This document shows, piece after piece, positions 49,896 through 58,020 of a stretch of DNA of 64,000 bases. Position numbers and translations under genes: made by a program. The stretch comes from Limnochorda pilosa (GTDB lineage Bacteria; Bacillota; Limnochordia; Limnochordales; Limnochordaceae), in the NCBI RefSeq assembly GCF_001544015.1, contig NZ_AP014924.1, forward strand, positions 2,604,001-2,668,000, in the 5' to 3' direction. Every line of letters starts with the position of its first letter. The stretch's first letter is position 1. The notes beneath the pieces are model-generated. The model was not told the DNA's origin. It worked only from the letters and a program-made list of their open reading frames with translations, and made no database searches.

Positions 49896-50254
49896 GCCCC
49901 TCCTCCCTCGCCGCCGGCGGGTCCGACCTCCCCAGCCGGATCGGAGAGGGATCGCTGCCCGTCGACCGAGCCGGCCCTGCGCCCGCCGGGAACCGCGGCC
50001 GCCACCTCGGCCTCCGCGTCCCGGGCTTCGAGCTCGTGGGCCAGGTGGATCGCGGCCAGGATCGCGGCACGGTACCGGGGCATGGAGGGATCGTGCGCCA
50101 GCACCGACTGGAGCACCGCGTCCACCCGGACCGCAAGGCGCTCCAGGTGGGCACGGGGTGCGTCGCCCTTCAGCCAGAACTCCTCGCCCCCGATGCGAAC
50201 CTGCACCCGCTGCTGGTGCGGGTCTCGGCCCTGGGGGGGGTTCGCCTGAGCCAC
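49892..50254 (-). CDS. zapA: Cell division protein ZapA
   Basis: 120 residues from the GTG at 50254 (GGGAGGG, 6 bases upstream). The ZapA domain is RVQVRIGGEEFWLKGDAP followed by HLERLAVRVDAVLQ and a helix ending HLAHELEARDAEAE. ZapA binds FtsZ and stabilises the division ring. A long, low-complexity C-terminal tail (about 85-120, G/A/P/E) is atypical. First gene of zapA-cvpA-polX; the next gene overlaps by GTGA. Confidence 0.85.
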   Translation of the reverse strand: MAQANPPQGRDPHQQRVQVRIGGEEFWLKGDAPRAHLERLAVRVDAVLQSVLAHDPSMPRYRAAILAAIHLAHELEARDAEAEVAAAVPGGRRAGSVDGQRSLSDPAGEVGPAGGEGGGA

Positions 50255-50440
50255 CGGACGCCCTCCCTTCCCGCGCCTCCCGGATCCATGGGGCCTTCCG
50301 GCGGGCTTCCGACCCTTCCCACCCGGGCCGGCCCCAGGCTCCGCGGGCACCCTGCCTACAGATTACACGTCGCGTCCCGGGCTCCCTGCCAGGCGGCCGC
50401 ACCCCCTCTCCGGGGAACGCGCCCGCTCGCGCGGTCGGAC

Positions 50441-52879
50441 TCACCGCACGCGTACACCCACCCCTTCCAGGGCGTCCAGGATCGCCCGAATCCGGTCGTT
50501 CACCTCGGCGTCGGTGAGGGTCCGGTCGGCCCGGAAGCTCAGGCGGTACGCCAGGCTGACCCGGCCGCCTCCCACCTGCTCGCCCTGGTAGCGGTCGAAG
50601 AGCTCGAGGCTTTCCAGAAGCGGCCCACCGGCCTCCCGTACCGTCTCGGTGACCCGGGCCGCTGGCAGCTCGCGGGGCACCAGGAGCGCCAGGTCGCGGG
50701 TGACGCTGGGGAAGGTGGAGGGCGTCCGGGCCAGGGGTGGACCCGCGAGCCCAACGAGAGGCGCCACCCTCACCTCGGCCGCATAGATGGGCCGGGGCCA
50801 GCGGCCCGCCAGGTCGAAGCGCTGCTGGGCCCGGGGGTGGAGGGCGCCCAGCCGGCCGATGAGGCTGCCGTCCAGTACCCAGCGGGCGGATTGGCCGGGG
50901 TGGTAGGGGTAGCCGGCGTCGGGCTCCAGCACCAGGGCCACGCCCAACAGGTCCGCGACCGCCTCCAGCAGTCCCTTGAGGTCGAAGAAGTGGACGTCGC
51001 GCCGCCCCTGCCACGAGCGGACCGGATGGCGTCCCGTCAAAAGGAGGCCCAGGCGCTCCTCCTCGGGTGCCTCCCGGTGGAAGACGCGCCCCAGCTCGAA
51101 GAGGGCCACCCCGCCCTCCTCCCCGTACTGGGACCGGCTAAGGTTGAGCCGGGCGGCCAGGATCAGGCCGGGCAGGAGGCTGCCGCGCATCACCGACTGC
51201 TCCCGGGAGAGGGGGTTCTCCAGGCGGAGCCAGTCCTCTTCGGGAACCTCCAGGCGGCGCAGGTCCTCGGGGTCGACGAAGCTGTAGGTGACGGCCTCGC
51301 TCAAGCCCGCGGCCACCAGCACGTCGCGGATGCGATCGCGCCCGTGGTAGGTCGTGCCAGGGCCGCCCACCTGGGTGCTGGCGGGAATGGTGGGCTCGAT
51401 GCGGTCGTAGCCGTACAGGCGGCCGATCTCCTCCACCAGGTCGGCCTCCCGCTCCACGTCCACCCGGCCCACGGGGGCGCGGGCCCGAAGCCCGCCGGGC
51501 GCCTCCCGCACCTCGAAGTCCAGCGCCCGCAGGCTGGCGGCCATCTCCTCCGGCGCCAGGCGGGTCCCCAGGAGCCGGTTGACCCTCTCGGCCGAGAGGG
51601 AGACCCACGCCCGTTCTTTCGGGACCGGGTAGACGTCGATGCGGCCCCTGGCGACGCGCCCGCCCGCCAGCTCGGCCACGAGGGCGGCCGCCCGGTCGAG
51701 GGCCAGGGGCACCAGGTCAGGGTCCAAGCCCTTCTCGAAGCGGAGGGACGACTCGGAGCGGAGCCCCAGCAGGCGGGAGGTCCGGCGAATGGACGGCCCG
51801 TGGAAGTGGGCGGACTCGAGCACCACCTCGCTGGTCCCCGGGTGCACCTCGGCCTCTTCGCCGCCCATGATGCCTGCGATCACCAGGGGCTGGCACCGCC
51901 CGGCGATCAGGAGCATCTCCGGGGTGAGGCTCCGCTCGGCCCCGTCCAGGGTGACGATCCGCTCTCCCTCCCGGGCCCGGCGGACCACCAGGGCCGCCTT
52001 CCCGCCCGACCCCGCCCGCACCCGATCGGCGTCGAAGGCATGGAGGGGTTGGCCCATCTCGAGCATCACGTAGTTGGTCACGTCCACCACGTTGTTGATG
52101 GGCCGCATGCCCGCCTGTAGGAGCCGCTCCTGCATCCACGGCGGCGATGGGGCGATCCGCACCCCCTCCACCACCCGCGCCGCGTAGCGCGGGCAAAGGT
52201 CCGGCGCCTCCACGATCACCTCCACCCGCTCCTCCACCGGGGAGGGCCCTTCCTCCAGCCGGATGCGGGGCTCGCGCAGGGGCGCGCCCGAGACGGCGTG
52301 CCACTCCCGGGCGAGGCCCAGCACGCTCAGGCAATCGGGGCGGTTGGGGTAGATCTCGAACTCCAGCACTTGCCCGGCCAGGGGGAGCGCGTCCGCGAGG
52401 GCAAGGCCCTCCGGCGGGCGCCCGGGCAGGATCCAGAGCCCCGAGGCATCCGGCCCCACACCCAGCTCCGCCTGGGAGCAGAGCATCCCCTCCGAGCGCA
52501 CCCCGCGGACCTCCCGCACCTCCACCGTCCGGGTCGCAGGGGCCCCTTCGCGCGCGCCCCCGCCCCGCCCGTCGGTCTCCGGCAGTCGGGTCCCTGGCGG
52601 GGCGTAAGGCACCCGGATGCCCTCCCGGGTGTTGGGCGCGCCGCTCACCACCTGGCGGCGCCCGTCGCCGGCCTCCACCTGGCAGACCCACAGGTGGTCC
52701 GAGCCGGGGTGGGGGCGGGCCTCCAGGATGCGGGCCACCCGAACCTGTTCCAGCACGCCTGCAGGCGCCCGGTGAACGCCCTCCACCTTGGGTCCGGCCG
52801 CGGTCAGCCGCCGGGCGACGGACTCGATGGGCTCCGCCACGTCCACGTACTCGGCCATCCAGTCCAGAGGAAGCCTCAT
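50441..52879 (-). CDS. pheT: Phenylalanine-tRNA ligase beta subunit
   Basis: 812 residues in the standard order: N-terminal segment (LPLDWMAEYVDV), tRNA-binding EMAP-like domain (VARILEARPHPGSDHLWVCQ), B3/B4 editing domain (NVVDVTNYVMLEMGQPLHAF), B5, the inactive synthetase core and the C-terminal anticodon-binding ferredoxin fold (TFPSVTRDLALLVP). With PheS it charges tRNA-Phe. The ATG at 52879, after AGGAGGTGGCGCC, overlaps the pheS stop (ATGA). Confidence 0.97.
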   Translation of the reverse strand: MRLPLDWMAEYVDVAEPIESVARRLTAAGPKVEGVHRAPAGVLEQVRVARILEARPHPGSDHLWVCQVEAGDGRRQVVSGAPNTREGIRVPYAPPGTRLPETDGRGGGAREGAPATRTVEVREVRGVRSEGMLCSQAELGVGPDASGLWILPGRPPEGLALADALPLAGQVLEFEIYPNRPDCLSVLGLAREWHAVSGAPLREPRIRLEEGPSPVEERVEVIVEAPDLCPRYAARVVEGVRIAPSPPWMQERLLQAGMRPINNVVDVTNYVMLEMGQPLHAFDADRVRAGSGGKAALVVRRAREGERIVTLDGAERSLTPEMLLIAGRCQPLVIAGIMGGEEAEVHPGTSEVVLESAHFHGPSIRRTSRLLGLRSESSLRFEKGLDPDLVPLALDRAAALVAELAGGRVARGRIDVYPVPKERAWVSLSAERVNRLLGTRLAPEEMAASLRALDFEVREAPGGLRARAPVGRVDVEREADLVEEIGRLYGYDRIEPTIPASTQVGGPGTTYHGRDRIRDVLVAAGLSEAVTYSFVDPEDLRRLEVPEEDWLRLENPLSREQSVMRGSLLPGLILAARLNLSRSQYGEEGGVALFELGRVFHREAPEEERLGLLLTGRHPVRSWQGRRDVHFFDLKGLLEAVADLLGVALVLEPDAGYPYHPGQSARWVLDGSLIGRLGALHPRAQQRFDLAGRWPRPIYAAEVRVAPLVGLAGPPLARTPSTFPSVTRDLALLVPRELPAARVTETVREAGGPLLESLELFDRYQGEQVGGGRVSLAYRLSFRADRTLTDAEVNDRIRAILDALEGVGVRVR

Positions 52880-53955
52880 GGCGCCACCTCCTCGTGCAGC
52901 TCGGGGATCCCTGGCCTGGCCGGTTCCACCAGGCGGTCGGGGAAGGAGGCCAGGAAGCGCAGGTCGTTGTCGTAGAAGAGCCGGATGTCCTCCACGCCGT
53001 ACTTGAGCATGGCGACCCGCTCCACCCCCATGCCGAAGGCGAAGCCGCTCACCTGCCCGGGGTCGTAGCCCACCATCTCCAGCACCCGGGGGTGAACCAT
53101 GCCCGACCCCAGGATCTCCAGCCAGCCTTCGCCCCCGCAGAGGCGGCAGCCCTCGCCCCCGCAGGCCCAGCAAGAGATGTCCATCTCCGCACTGGGTTCG
53201 GTGAAGGGGAAGTAGCTGGGGCGGAAGCGCACCCTCCGGTCCGGCCCGAAGAGGGCGCGGGCGAAGGCGACCAGGGTGCCCTTCAGGTCGCCCAGGCTCA
53301 CGGACCGGTCCACCAGGAGGCCCTCCACCTGGTGGAACATGGGCGAGTGGGTGGCGTCCGCGTCGCGCCGGTAGACCTTGCCCGGCACCACCACCCGCAC
53401 CGGCGGGCGCCGCGCCTCCATGGTGTGCACCTGCACGGGGGAGGTGTGGGTGCGCAGGAGCAGCCCGCCGGGAAGGTAGAAGGTGTCCTGCATGTCCCGG
53501 GCCGGGTGCTCGGGTGGGATGTTCAGGGCCTCGAAGTTGTAGTAGTCGGTCTCCACCTCGGGTCCTTCCACCGTCTCGAAGCCCAGGCCGGTGAAGAAGC
53601 GCAGGATCTCGTCCAGGGCCAGGTTGACCGGGTGGCGGTGCCCTGCAGGGGGCCGCCAGCCGGGCAGGCTCACGTCCAGCCGCTCGGCCTCCAGCCGGCG
53701 GGCTTCCTCGGCTTCGGCCAGCAGCCGGCCGCGCGACCCCAGCGCGGCCTCCAGCGCCTTCTTCGCCTCGTTCACCTCGGCGCCCCGGCGGGGGCGCTCC
53801 TCGGGGGGCAGGTCACCCATGCTGCGGAGAAGCTGGGTAAGCCTCCCCTTCCGGCCCAGGTAGGCCACCCGCACCCGATCCAGGTCGTCCAGGCTCCCGG
53901 CCCGGTCCACCTGGGCCAGGGCTTCTTCCTGAATCGAACGGACCTCCAGGTCCAC
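52876..53955 (-). CDS. pheS: Phenylalanine-tRNA ligase alpha subunit
   Basis: 359 residues: N-terminal coiled coil, then the class II core with HPVNLALDEILRFFTGLGFE, THTSPVQVHTM, RRDADATHSPMFHQVEGL and GFAFGMGVERVAMLKYG. A Cys pattern CWACGGEGCRLCG is present in the insertion loop and may bind zinc. The GTG at 53955 (GGGAGGGAGTGCC upstream) gives MDLEVRSIQEEAL; the upstream in-frame extension lies in the T-box terminator. Regulated by the T-box at 53984-54257. Confidence 0.97.
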   Translation of the reverse strand: MDLEVRSIQEEALAQVDRAGSLDDLDRVRVAYLGRKGRLTQLLRSMGDLPPEERPRRGAEVNEAKKALEAALGSRGRLLAEAEEARRLEAERLDVSLPGWRPPAGHRHPVNLALDEILRFFTGLGFETVEGPEVETDYYNFEALNIPPEHPARDMQDTFYLPGGLLLRTHTSPVQVHTMEARRPPVRVVVPGKVYRRDADATHSPMFHQVEGLLVDRSVSLGDLKGTLVAFARALFGPDRRVRFRPSYFPFTEPSAEMDISCWACGGEGCRLCGGEGWLEILGSGMVHPRVLEMVGYDPGQVSGFAFGMGVERVAMLKYGVEDIRLFYDNDLRFLASFPDRLVEPARPGIPELHEEVAP

Positions 53956-53983
53956 GGCACTCCCTCCCTCGACACATGCAAAC

Positions 53984-54020
53984 GAAAAAGGCCACCTCCC
54001 GTCCAAGGACGAAAGATGGC
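53984..54020 (-). terminator. T-box-controlled terminator before pheS
   Basis: GC-rich stem with GCCATC on one side and GGTGGC on the other, enclosing CGTCC/GGACG, followed by a T5 run on the minus strand. Confidence 0.85.
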
Positions 54021-54257
54021 TTCCGCGGTACCACCCTGGTTAGCCGCGCGCGCGGCTCCCTTTGCCGGGGACGAACCCCGACCCGCATAACGGGCGGGCA
54101 TCCGGCGCCGCCTACCCAGCCCGCGGGAACGCTGCTCCGCGGCCTTCAGCGGCCGGCTCGGGAGTGAACTTCGCTCCGGCGCCTCCCCGGGGGGCTTCCA
54201 GTCGCTGGCCCTCCCTCCCTGGCGGGGACGCTCTCCGGGCTACTCTCTCCGTCATCG
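53984..54257 (-). ncRNA. T-box riboswitch, phenylalanine specifier (pheST leader)
   Basis: Minus strand: stem I begins GATGACGGAGAGAGTAG (about 54240-54256), the specifier context GCGAAGTTCACTCCCGAGCC puts UUC (Phe) at 54166-54168, and the antiterminator core AGGGTGGTACCGCGG is at about 54023-54037, followed by a terminator. All parts of a class I T-box are present. Confidence 0.95.
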
Positions 54258-54271
54258 CCCTTGGGGCGTGG

Positions 54272-54367
54272 CTAGTTGGCCATCGCCTTCGATTGCCGGT
54301 ACAGCAGATAGGCGGCGATGGACCCGGTTCGTTCGAAGAGCCTCCAGAAGAAATCGGCGGCGAGCAC
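54272..54367 (-). CDS. YqzL-like microprotein (31 residues) in the pheST leader
   Basis: Read by hand between the pheST promoter and the T-box. The GTG at 54367 has AAAGGTGA six bases upstream and an in-frame stop just before it, so the start is well fixed. The product begins MLAADFFWRLFERTGSIAAY and continues LLYRQSKAMAN. The segment DFFWRLFERTGS plus AYLLYR closely follows the YqzL-family pattern (DFxWKxFxxTGxIxxYLLxK), tiny conserved Bacillota proteins of unknown function that in B. subtilis are encoded next to recO. It would be made from every pheST transcript, including those ended by the T-box. Confidence 0.72.
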   Translation of the reverse strand: MLAADFFWRLFERTGSIAAYLLYRQSKAMAN

Positions 54368-54404
54368 CCGGCATCACCTTTCCTGACCCGCTGTGGACGG
54401 CCCC

Positions 54405-54434
54405 ATTATACCACCATCCTTCAGGGCCGGGCAA
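54405..54434 (-). promoter_or_regulatory. Promoter of the yqzL-like/pheST unit
   Basis: Minus strand: TTGCCC (54429-54434), 18-base spacer, TATAAT (54405-54410) preceded by TGG (extended -10). Confidence 0.8.
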
Positions 54435-54538
54435 GGAAAGGCTCCAGAACCGGCTTTCCATTCTCAGGCGTTCCCGGAGCCGGCTGGCGCGCCCGGGGAC
54501 ACCCCGGTGCGGCGCGCGCGACCCTCAGAAGGGTGAAG

Positions 54539-55069
54539 GTGACCTCCCGCCGAAGCTTCGAGTCTGTGCGGTCCGGCGAGGGCCGACCTCTGGAAGCCAG
54601 GAGCGTGGTGGCGACGGTGAGCCGGTGGGCGATGCTGGTGGGCGTGACCTTGGTGCCCTGGATCGAGCTCCGGGGAAGCATCCCGCTGGGGTTGGCCTGG
54701 AACCTGCCCTGGTACGGCGTGGCCCTGGTGGCCGTGGCGGCCAACGTGCTCGTCTTCGTGCCCACCTACGCCGCCCTCGCGCTTCTCTACGACCGCTGGC
54801 TGTCGCGGACCTTCGTCCGCGCCCTGGTGGAGAGGGCCCGGCGGCGCGGGCAACCCCTCATCGCCCGCCACGGCACGTGGGGACTGGCGCTCTTCGTGGC
54901 GGTGCCGCTCCCGGGCACGGGAGCCTACTCGGGCACAGCCCTGGCCTTTCTCCTGGGCCTCCCCGCGAACCGGGCGTTCGGGGCCGTGGCCGCGGGCGTG
55001 GTTCTCGCGGGCATGGTCGTGACCCTGGTGAGCACGGGGGTGCTGGCAGGCGTCAGGAGCCTGATGTAG
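54539..55069 (+). CDS. COG2426 (small multidrug export) membrane protein
   Basis: About 176 residues. The core (LVPWIELRGSIPLGLAWNL near 38-56; then VPLPGTGAYSGTALAFLLGL near 121-140) is the signature of the Sm_multidrug_ex/COG2426 family, with four or five membrane segments. The family name reflects an old annotation; transport activity is not established. Start uncertain: the GTG at 54539 has AGAAGG six bases before it, while the GTG at 54608, after AGGAG, would give a product 23 residues shorter. It is divergent from pheST, and its 3' end overlaps the trmH-type gene by 17 bases. Confidence 0.8.
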   Translation: MTSRRSFESVRSGEGRPLEARSVVATVSRWAMLVGVTLVPWIELRGSIPLGLAWNLPWYGVALVAVAANVLVFVPTYAALALLYDRWLSRTFVRALVERARRRGQPLIARHGTWGLALFVAVPLPGTGAYSGTALAFLLGLPANRAFGAVAAGVVLAGMVVTLVSTGVLAGVRSLM

Positions 55070-55829
55070 CGCCCCTCCTCCGCCCCTGCTGGCGCACCCG
55101 CTCGTAGAGCAGGATGGCGCCGGCCATGGCCACGTTGAGCGACTCGGCTCCTCCGGGCATGGGGATGGTCAACGGCCGGGCCATCCGCCTCGAGACCGGC
55201 GAGGCGCCCCGGGCCTCGCTGCCCAGGATGAGCGCCCCCGGGCCGGTCAGGTCGGCCTGATCGGGGGAAGGGCCCTGGGCGGCCTCGGCCACCCAGAGGG
55301 AGAGGCCCGCGCCCTGCAGCGTCTGCAGAAGCGCTTCCGGCTCGGGCGCCCACAGGTGGGGGAGGCGGAAGAGGGCTCCGGCTGAGGCACGGAGCGCCTT
55401 GGTCTGGTAGGGGTCGGCGGTTCCGGGGAAGAAGACCGCGCCGCTCACCGCCGAAGCCCACCCGGCCCGCAGCAGCGTGCCCACGTTCCCCGGTTCCTGG
55501 ATGCCGTCCAGCACCAGCACGAACGGCTCCGGTGCCTCCAGCAGCGACTCGAGGGACCAGGGCCGCCGCCGCACCACCGCCACCACGCCCTGGGGCGTGG
55601 CCGTCTCGGAAAGGGTCCGGAGAACCCGGTGCGCCACCGGGTGGAGCTGGCAACCCGCCTGCTTCAGAGCGCGGAGAAGCGTGGCGTCCACCGCCTCGTC
55701 GCGGTAGAAGCACCGCTCCAGCACCGCCCCCTGCCGGAGCGCTTCCTCCACCAGCCGCCGTCCTTCGACCAGGGAGGCCCGCGCCTTGCGGCGGCCGTGG
55801 GGCGTCAGGAGGGCCCGGGCCGCCCGCAC
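55053..55829 (-). CDS. TrmH/SpoU-family RNA 2'-O-methyltransferase
   Basis: 258 residues as given from the GTG at 55829. The SPOUT motifs are present: LDGIQEPGNVGTLLRAG (motif 1), GALILGSEARG (motif 2) and IPMPGGAESLNVAMAGAILLYE (motif 3). An N-terminal substrate-binding part (ASLVEGRRLVEEALR) is also family-like. It probably methylates a ribose in 23S rRNA or tRNA. The reading frame extends nine codons upstream to a CTG at 55856, adding IESPDNPL, which matches the usual N-terminus (I-x-S-x2-N-P). That CTG overlaps the stop of the upstream gene as CTGA, so it may be the true, non-standard start. Confidence 0.92.
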   Translation of the reverse strand: MRAARALLTPHGRRKARASLVEGRRLVEEALRQGAVLERCFYRDEAVDATLLRALKQAGCQLHPVAHRVLRTLSETATPQGVVAVVRRRPWSLESLLEAPEPFVLVLDGIQEPGNVGTLLRAGWASAVSGAVFFPGTADPYQTKALRASAGALFRLPHLWAPEPEALLQTLQGAGLSLWVAEAAQGPSPDQADLTGPGALILGSEARGASPVSRRMARPLTIPMPGGAESLNVAMAGAILLYERVRQQGRRRGATSGS

Positions 55830-55852
55830 CAGAGGGTTGTCGGGGCTCTCGA

Positions 55853-56536
55853 TCAGCCGATCGCCTGCTCCTCCTCCAGCCGTTCCATGTCCTCCTCCCG
55901 GCCGATCAGGATGATGATGTCCCCCTTCTCGAACCGATAGTTCCCCCCGGGCAGCGTCTCCGTCTCCTTACCCGGACGGTGCACCGCCAGTACCGAGACC
56001 TGGTAGCGGCGGCGCAGATCCAGCTCGGAGAGGGTCTGCCCCACGAAGGAGTCGGGCACCATCAGGTCGCCCACCGCGTAGTTGGCCTGCAGCTCCAGGA
56101 TCTCCCGCAGGTGCGGGAAGGTGAGGTTGCGCGCCACCCGGCGGGCCATGTCGGCCTCGGGGTGCACCACCTGGTCGACGCCCAGGCGCTCCAGGACCAG
56201 GCTGTGGGCCCGGCTCGTCCCCTTGGCCACCACCTTGGGGACGTTCAGGTCCTGGAGGCAGGAGACGGCCAGGATGCTGTCCTCGATCCTCCCGATGGCC
56301 ACCACGGCCAGCTCGAAGTTGCCCAGCCCCAGGTTCCGGAGCTGCTCCTCGTCGGTGGCGTCGCAGACGGCCGCATGGGTCACGTACTCGGTGATGTCCT
56401 GGACCTTCTCCTCGTCCTTGTCGAGGGCCAGGACCTCGTGCCCGAGCTGGTAGAGCTCCACGGCCATGGTGTAACCAAAGTCGCCCAGGCCGATGACGGC
56501 CACCTGCTTCGCCTTCCGCACCCTCCGGCGCAGCAT
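55853..56536 (-). CDS. KtrA/TrkA-type potassium-channel regulatory subunit
   Basis: 227 residues. RCK_N (TrkA-N) domain with the nucleotide motif AVIGLGDFGYTMAVEL and later ALDKDEEKVQDI, then an RCK_C domain (QTLSELDLRRRYQVSVLAV; FEKGDIIILIG). Such proteins gate a KtrB/TrkH potassium channel in response to ATP/ADP or c-di-AMP; the channel gene is not in this window. The ATG at 56536 follows GGGGAGGTTAGGCGGAG. It is directly upstream of the trmH-type gene. Confidence 0.92.
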   Translation of the reverse strand: MLRRRVRKAKQVAVIGLGDFGYTMAVELYQLGHEVLALDKDEEKVQDITEYVTHAAVCDATDEEQLRNLGLGNFELAVVAIGRIEDSILAVSCLQDLNVPKVVAKGTSRAHSLVLERLGVDQVVHPEADMARRVARNLTFPHLREILELQANYAVGDLMVPDSFVGQTLSELDLRRRYQVSVLAVHRPGKETETLPGGNYRFEKGDIIILIGREEDMERLEEEQAIG

Positions 56537-56557
56537 CTCCGCCTAACCTCCCCGAGC

Positions 56558-56590
56558 GCAAAAAGAAACCCCGGGCCGAGCGGTCCGGAG
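56558..56590 (-). terminator. Terminator of the infC-rpmI-rplT operon
   Basis: Minus strand: a 9-bp stem with one mismatch (56582-56590 with 56569-56577, loop GCTC) followed by TTTCTTTTT. One of few classical intrinsic terminators in the window. Confidence 0.8.
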
Positions 56591-56661
56591 CCCCTGCTGG
56601 ATGCCGTTGGTGAACGTCCCGTGCCGCGAAGGGTCCATGCCCGCCACGCGCCCGGCGGCGC

Positions 56662-57018
56662 CTAGGCCCTTGCCGCGCGGGCGGTCTCGCTCAGCTTCGC
56701 GAAGGCGGCTGCGTCGTTCATGGCCAGGTCGGCCAGGACCTTTCGGTCCATCTCCACGCCCGCCTTGCGCAGCCCGTCCATCAGCTGGCTGTAGGTGAGC
56801 CCGTTCAGCCGCGCCCCCGCGTTGATCCGGGCGATCCACAGGCGCCGGAAGTCGCGCTTGCGGTTGCGCCGGTCGCGGTAGGCGTAGGTCAGGGACTTCA
56901 TCACCGCCTGCTTCGCGGAGCGGAAGAGCGTGCTCTTGCGGCCCCAGTACCCCTTGGCCTGCTTCAACACCCGCTTCCGGCGACGACGCGTCACCGGCCC
57001 TCCCTTGACCCGTGCCAT
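56662..57018 (-). CDS. rplT: 50S ribosomal protein L20
   Basis: 118 residues, full length, with [40 protein letters not shown] and [20 protein letters not shown], all universally conserved in L20. It binds 23S rRNA early in 50S assembly. It follows rpmI, in the conserved infC-rpmI-rplT order, and is followed by a terminator. Confidence 0.98.
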   Translation of the reverse strand: MARVKGGPVTRRRRKRVLKQAKGYWGRKSTLFRSAKQAVMKSLTYAYRDRRNRKRDFRRLWIARINAGARLNGLTYSQLMDGLRKAGVEMDRKVLADLAMNDAAAFAKLSETARAARA

Positions 57019-57093
57019 CCTCTTACCCCTTCCTGCGACGATCCGCGGCCCACGTGCTCCGGGGCGCCCTGCCCGCCCCGCGGCCGTGCGTGC

Positions 57094-57297
57094 TCATTGA
57101 TAGGGCAAAAGCTTCTGCAGGCGCCGCGCGTCCCCGCCGTCGACGGTCCCGCCCTGCCGGAGGTCGCGCTTGCGATCCATGGGCTTGTGCTCCAGAAGGT
57201 GGCTCCGAAAGGCCTTCTTGTGGCGGAGCTTGCCGCGCGCCGTCATGTGGAAGCGCTTGGCGGCGCCCCGATGCGTCTTCATCTTGACCTTGGCCAT
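57094..57297 (-). CDS. rpmI: 50S ribosomal protein L35
   Basis: 67 residues: MAKVKMKTHRGAAKRFHMTA, RGKLRHKKAFRSHLLEHK and a C-terminal LLPYQ, as in L35. The ATG at 57297 follows GAGGAGGATCGGC. It lies between infC and rplT. Confidence 0.98.
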   Translation of the reverse strand: MAKVKMKTHRGAAKRFHMTARGKLRHKKAFRSHLLEHKPMDRKRDLRQGGTVDGGDARRLQKLLPYQ

Positions 57298-57326
57298 GCC
57301 GATCCTCCTCGGCCCCGCCCAGGCCC

Positions 57327-57887
57327 CTACTGCTGGACGGGAGCGCCGGCACCGGGCTTCTGAACGGGAGCGCTGTTGCCGGGTTTGGGCGCCAGCATCA
57401 TGATCATGTGCCGCCCCTCGAGACGGGGCTTCAGCTCCACCTGACCGTGCTCGCCCAGCTGTTCCGCAAGCTGGTTGAGCATGTTCCGCACCAGGTCCGA
57501 GTGGACGATCTCGCGGCCTCGAAACCGGACGCTGATCTTGACCTTGTCGCCTGACTGGAGAAAGCGCTGGGCGTTGCGGCTCTTCACCTCGAAATCGTGA
57601 TCCTCGATCTTCGGGCTCATCCGCACTTCCTTGATGGTTACCGTCTTCTGGCGCTTGCGGTTCTCCCGCTCACGCTTCTGCTGCTCGTAGCGGAAGCGCC
57701 CGAAGTCCATGATCCGGCAAACCGGCGGCGTTGCGTTGGGAGCGACCTCCACCAGGTCCTGGTCCTGCTCCTCCGCAAGCCTGAGCGCATCGCGTGTGCT
57801 CATGATGCCGAGCTGACTCCCGTCGGGTCCGATGACACGCACCTCGCGCGCGCGGATCTGCCGGTTCTGGCGCAACTCCCTGCTGAT
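57327..57887 (-). CDS. infC: Translation initiation factor IF-3 (apparent AUC start)
   Basis: 186 residues from the ATC at 57887. IF-3 N domain (RQNRQIRAREVRVIGPDGSQ; LVEVAPNATPPVCRIMDFG) and C domain (MSPKIEDHDFEVKSRNAQRF; VKISVRFRGREIVH), plus a short P/A/G-rich tail. An in-frame TGA lies three codons before the ATC, so the only possible starts are this ATC, which has GGTGA six bases upstream, or a TTG at 57875 with AGGGAG directly abutting it. IF-3 genes of E. coli and many other bacteria start with AUU or a similar weak codon, by which IF-3 represses its own translation. Own promoter at 57954-57983. Confidence 0.95.
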   Translation of the reverse strand: MSRELRQNRQIRAREVRVIGPDGSQLGIMSTRDALRLAEEQDQDLVEVAPNATPPVCRIMDFGRFRYEQQKRERENRKRQKTVTIKEVRMSPKIEDHDFEVKSRNAQRFLQSGDKVKISVRFRGREIVHSDLVRNMLNQLAEQLGEHGQVELKPRLEGRHMIMMLAPKPGNSAPVQKPGAGAPVQQ

Positions 57888-57953
57888 AGACCGTCACCAC
57901 CCCTAGAAGATGTCGTCGCAACGGCGACGGGCCGCACGGTGGCGGCCTGCCTG

Positions 57954-57983
57954 AGTATATCACACCGCTGGGACGCGCCGCAA
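57954..57983 (-). promoter_or_regulatory. Promoter of the infC operon
   Basis: Minus strand: TTGCGG (57978-57983), 18-base spacer, TATACT (57954-57959) preceded by TGA (extended -10). The leader to the infC start is about 60 bases, and I see no clear L20-type autoregulatory structure in it. Confidence 0.75.
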
Positions 57984-58020
57984 GGTCCTCCCCGGCGGGC
58001 ACTCGCTTCGGCCATCGACC

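Noticed and set aside
57888-57953. An L20-type autoregulatory leader in the infC transcript
   Set aside because: The leader is only about 60 bases and shows no convincing mimic of the 23S L20 site.
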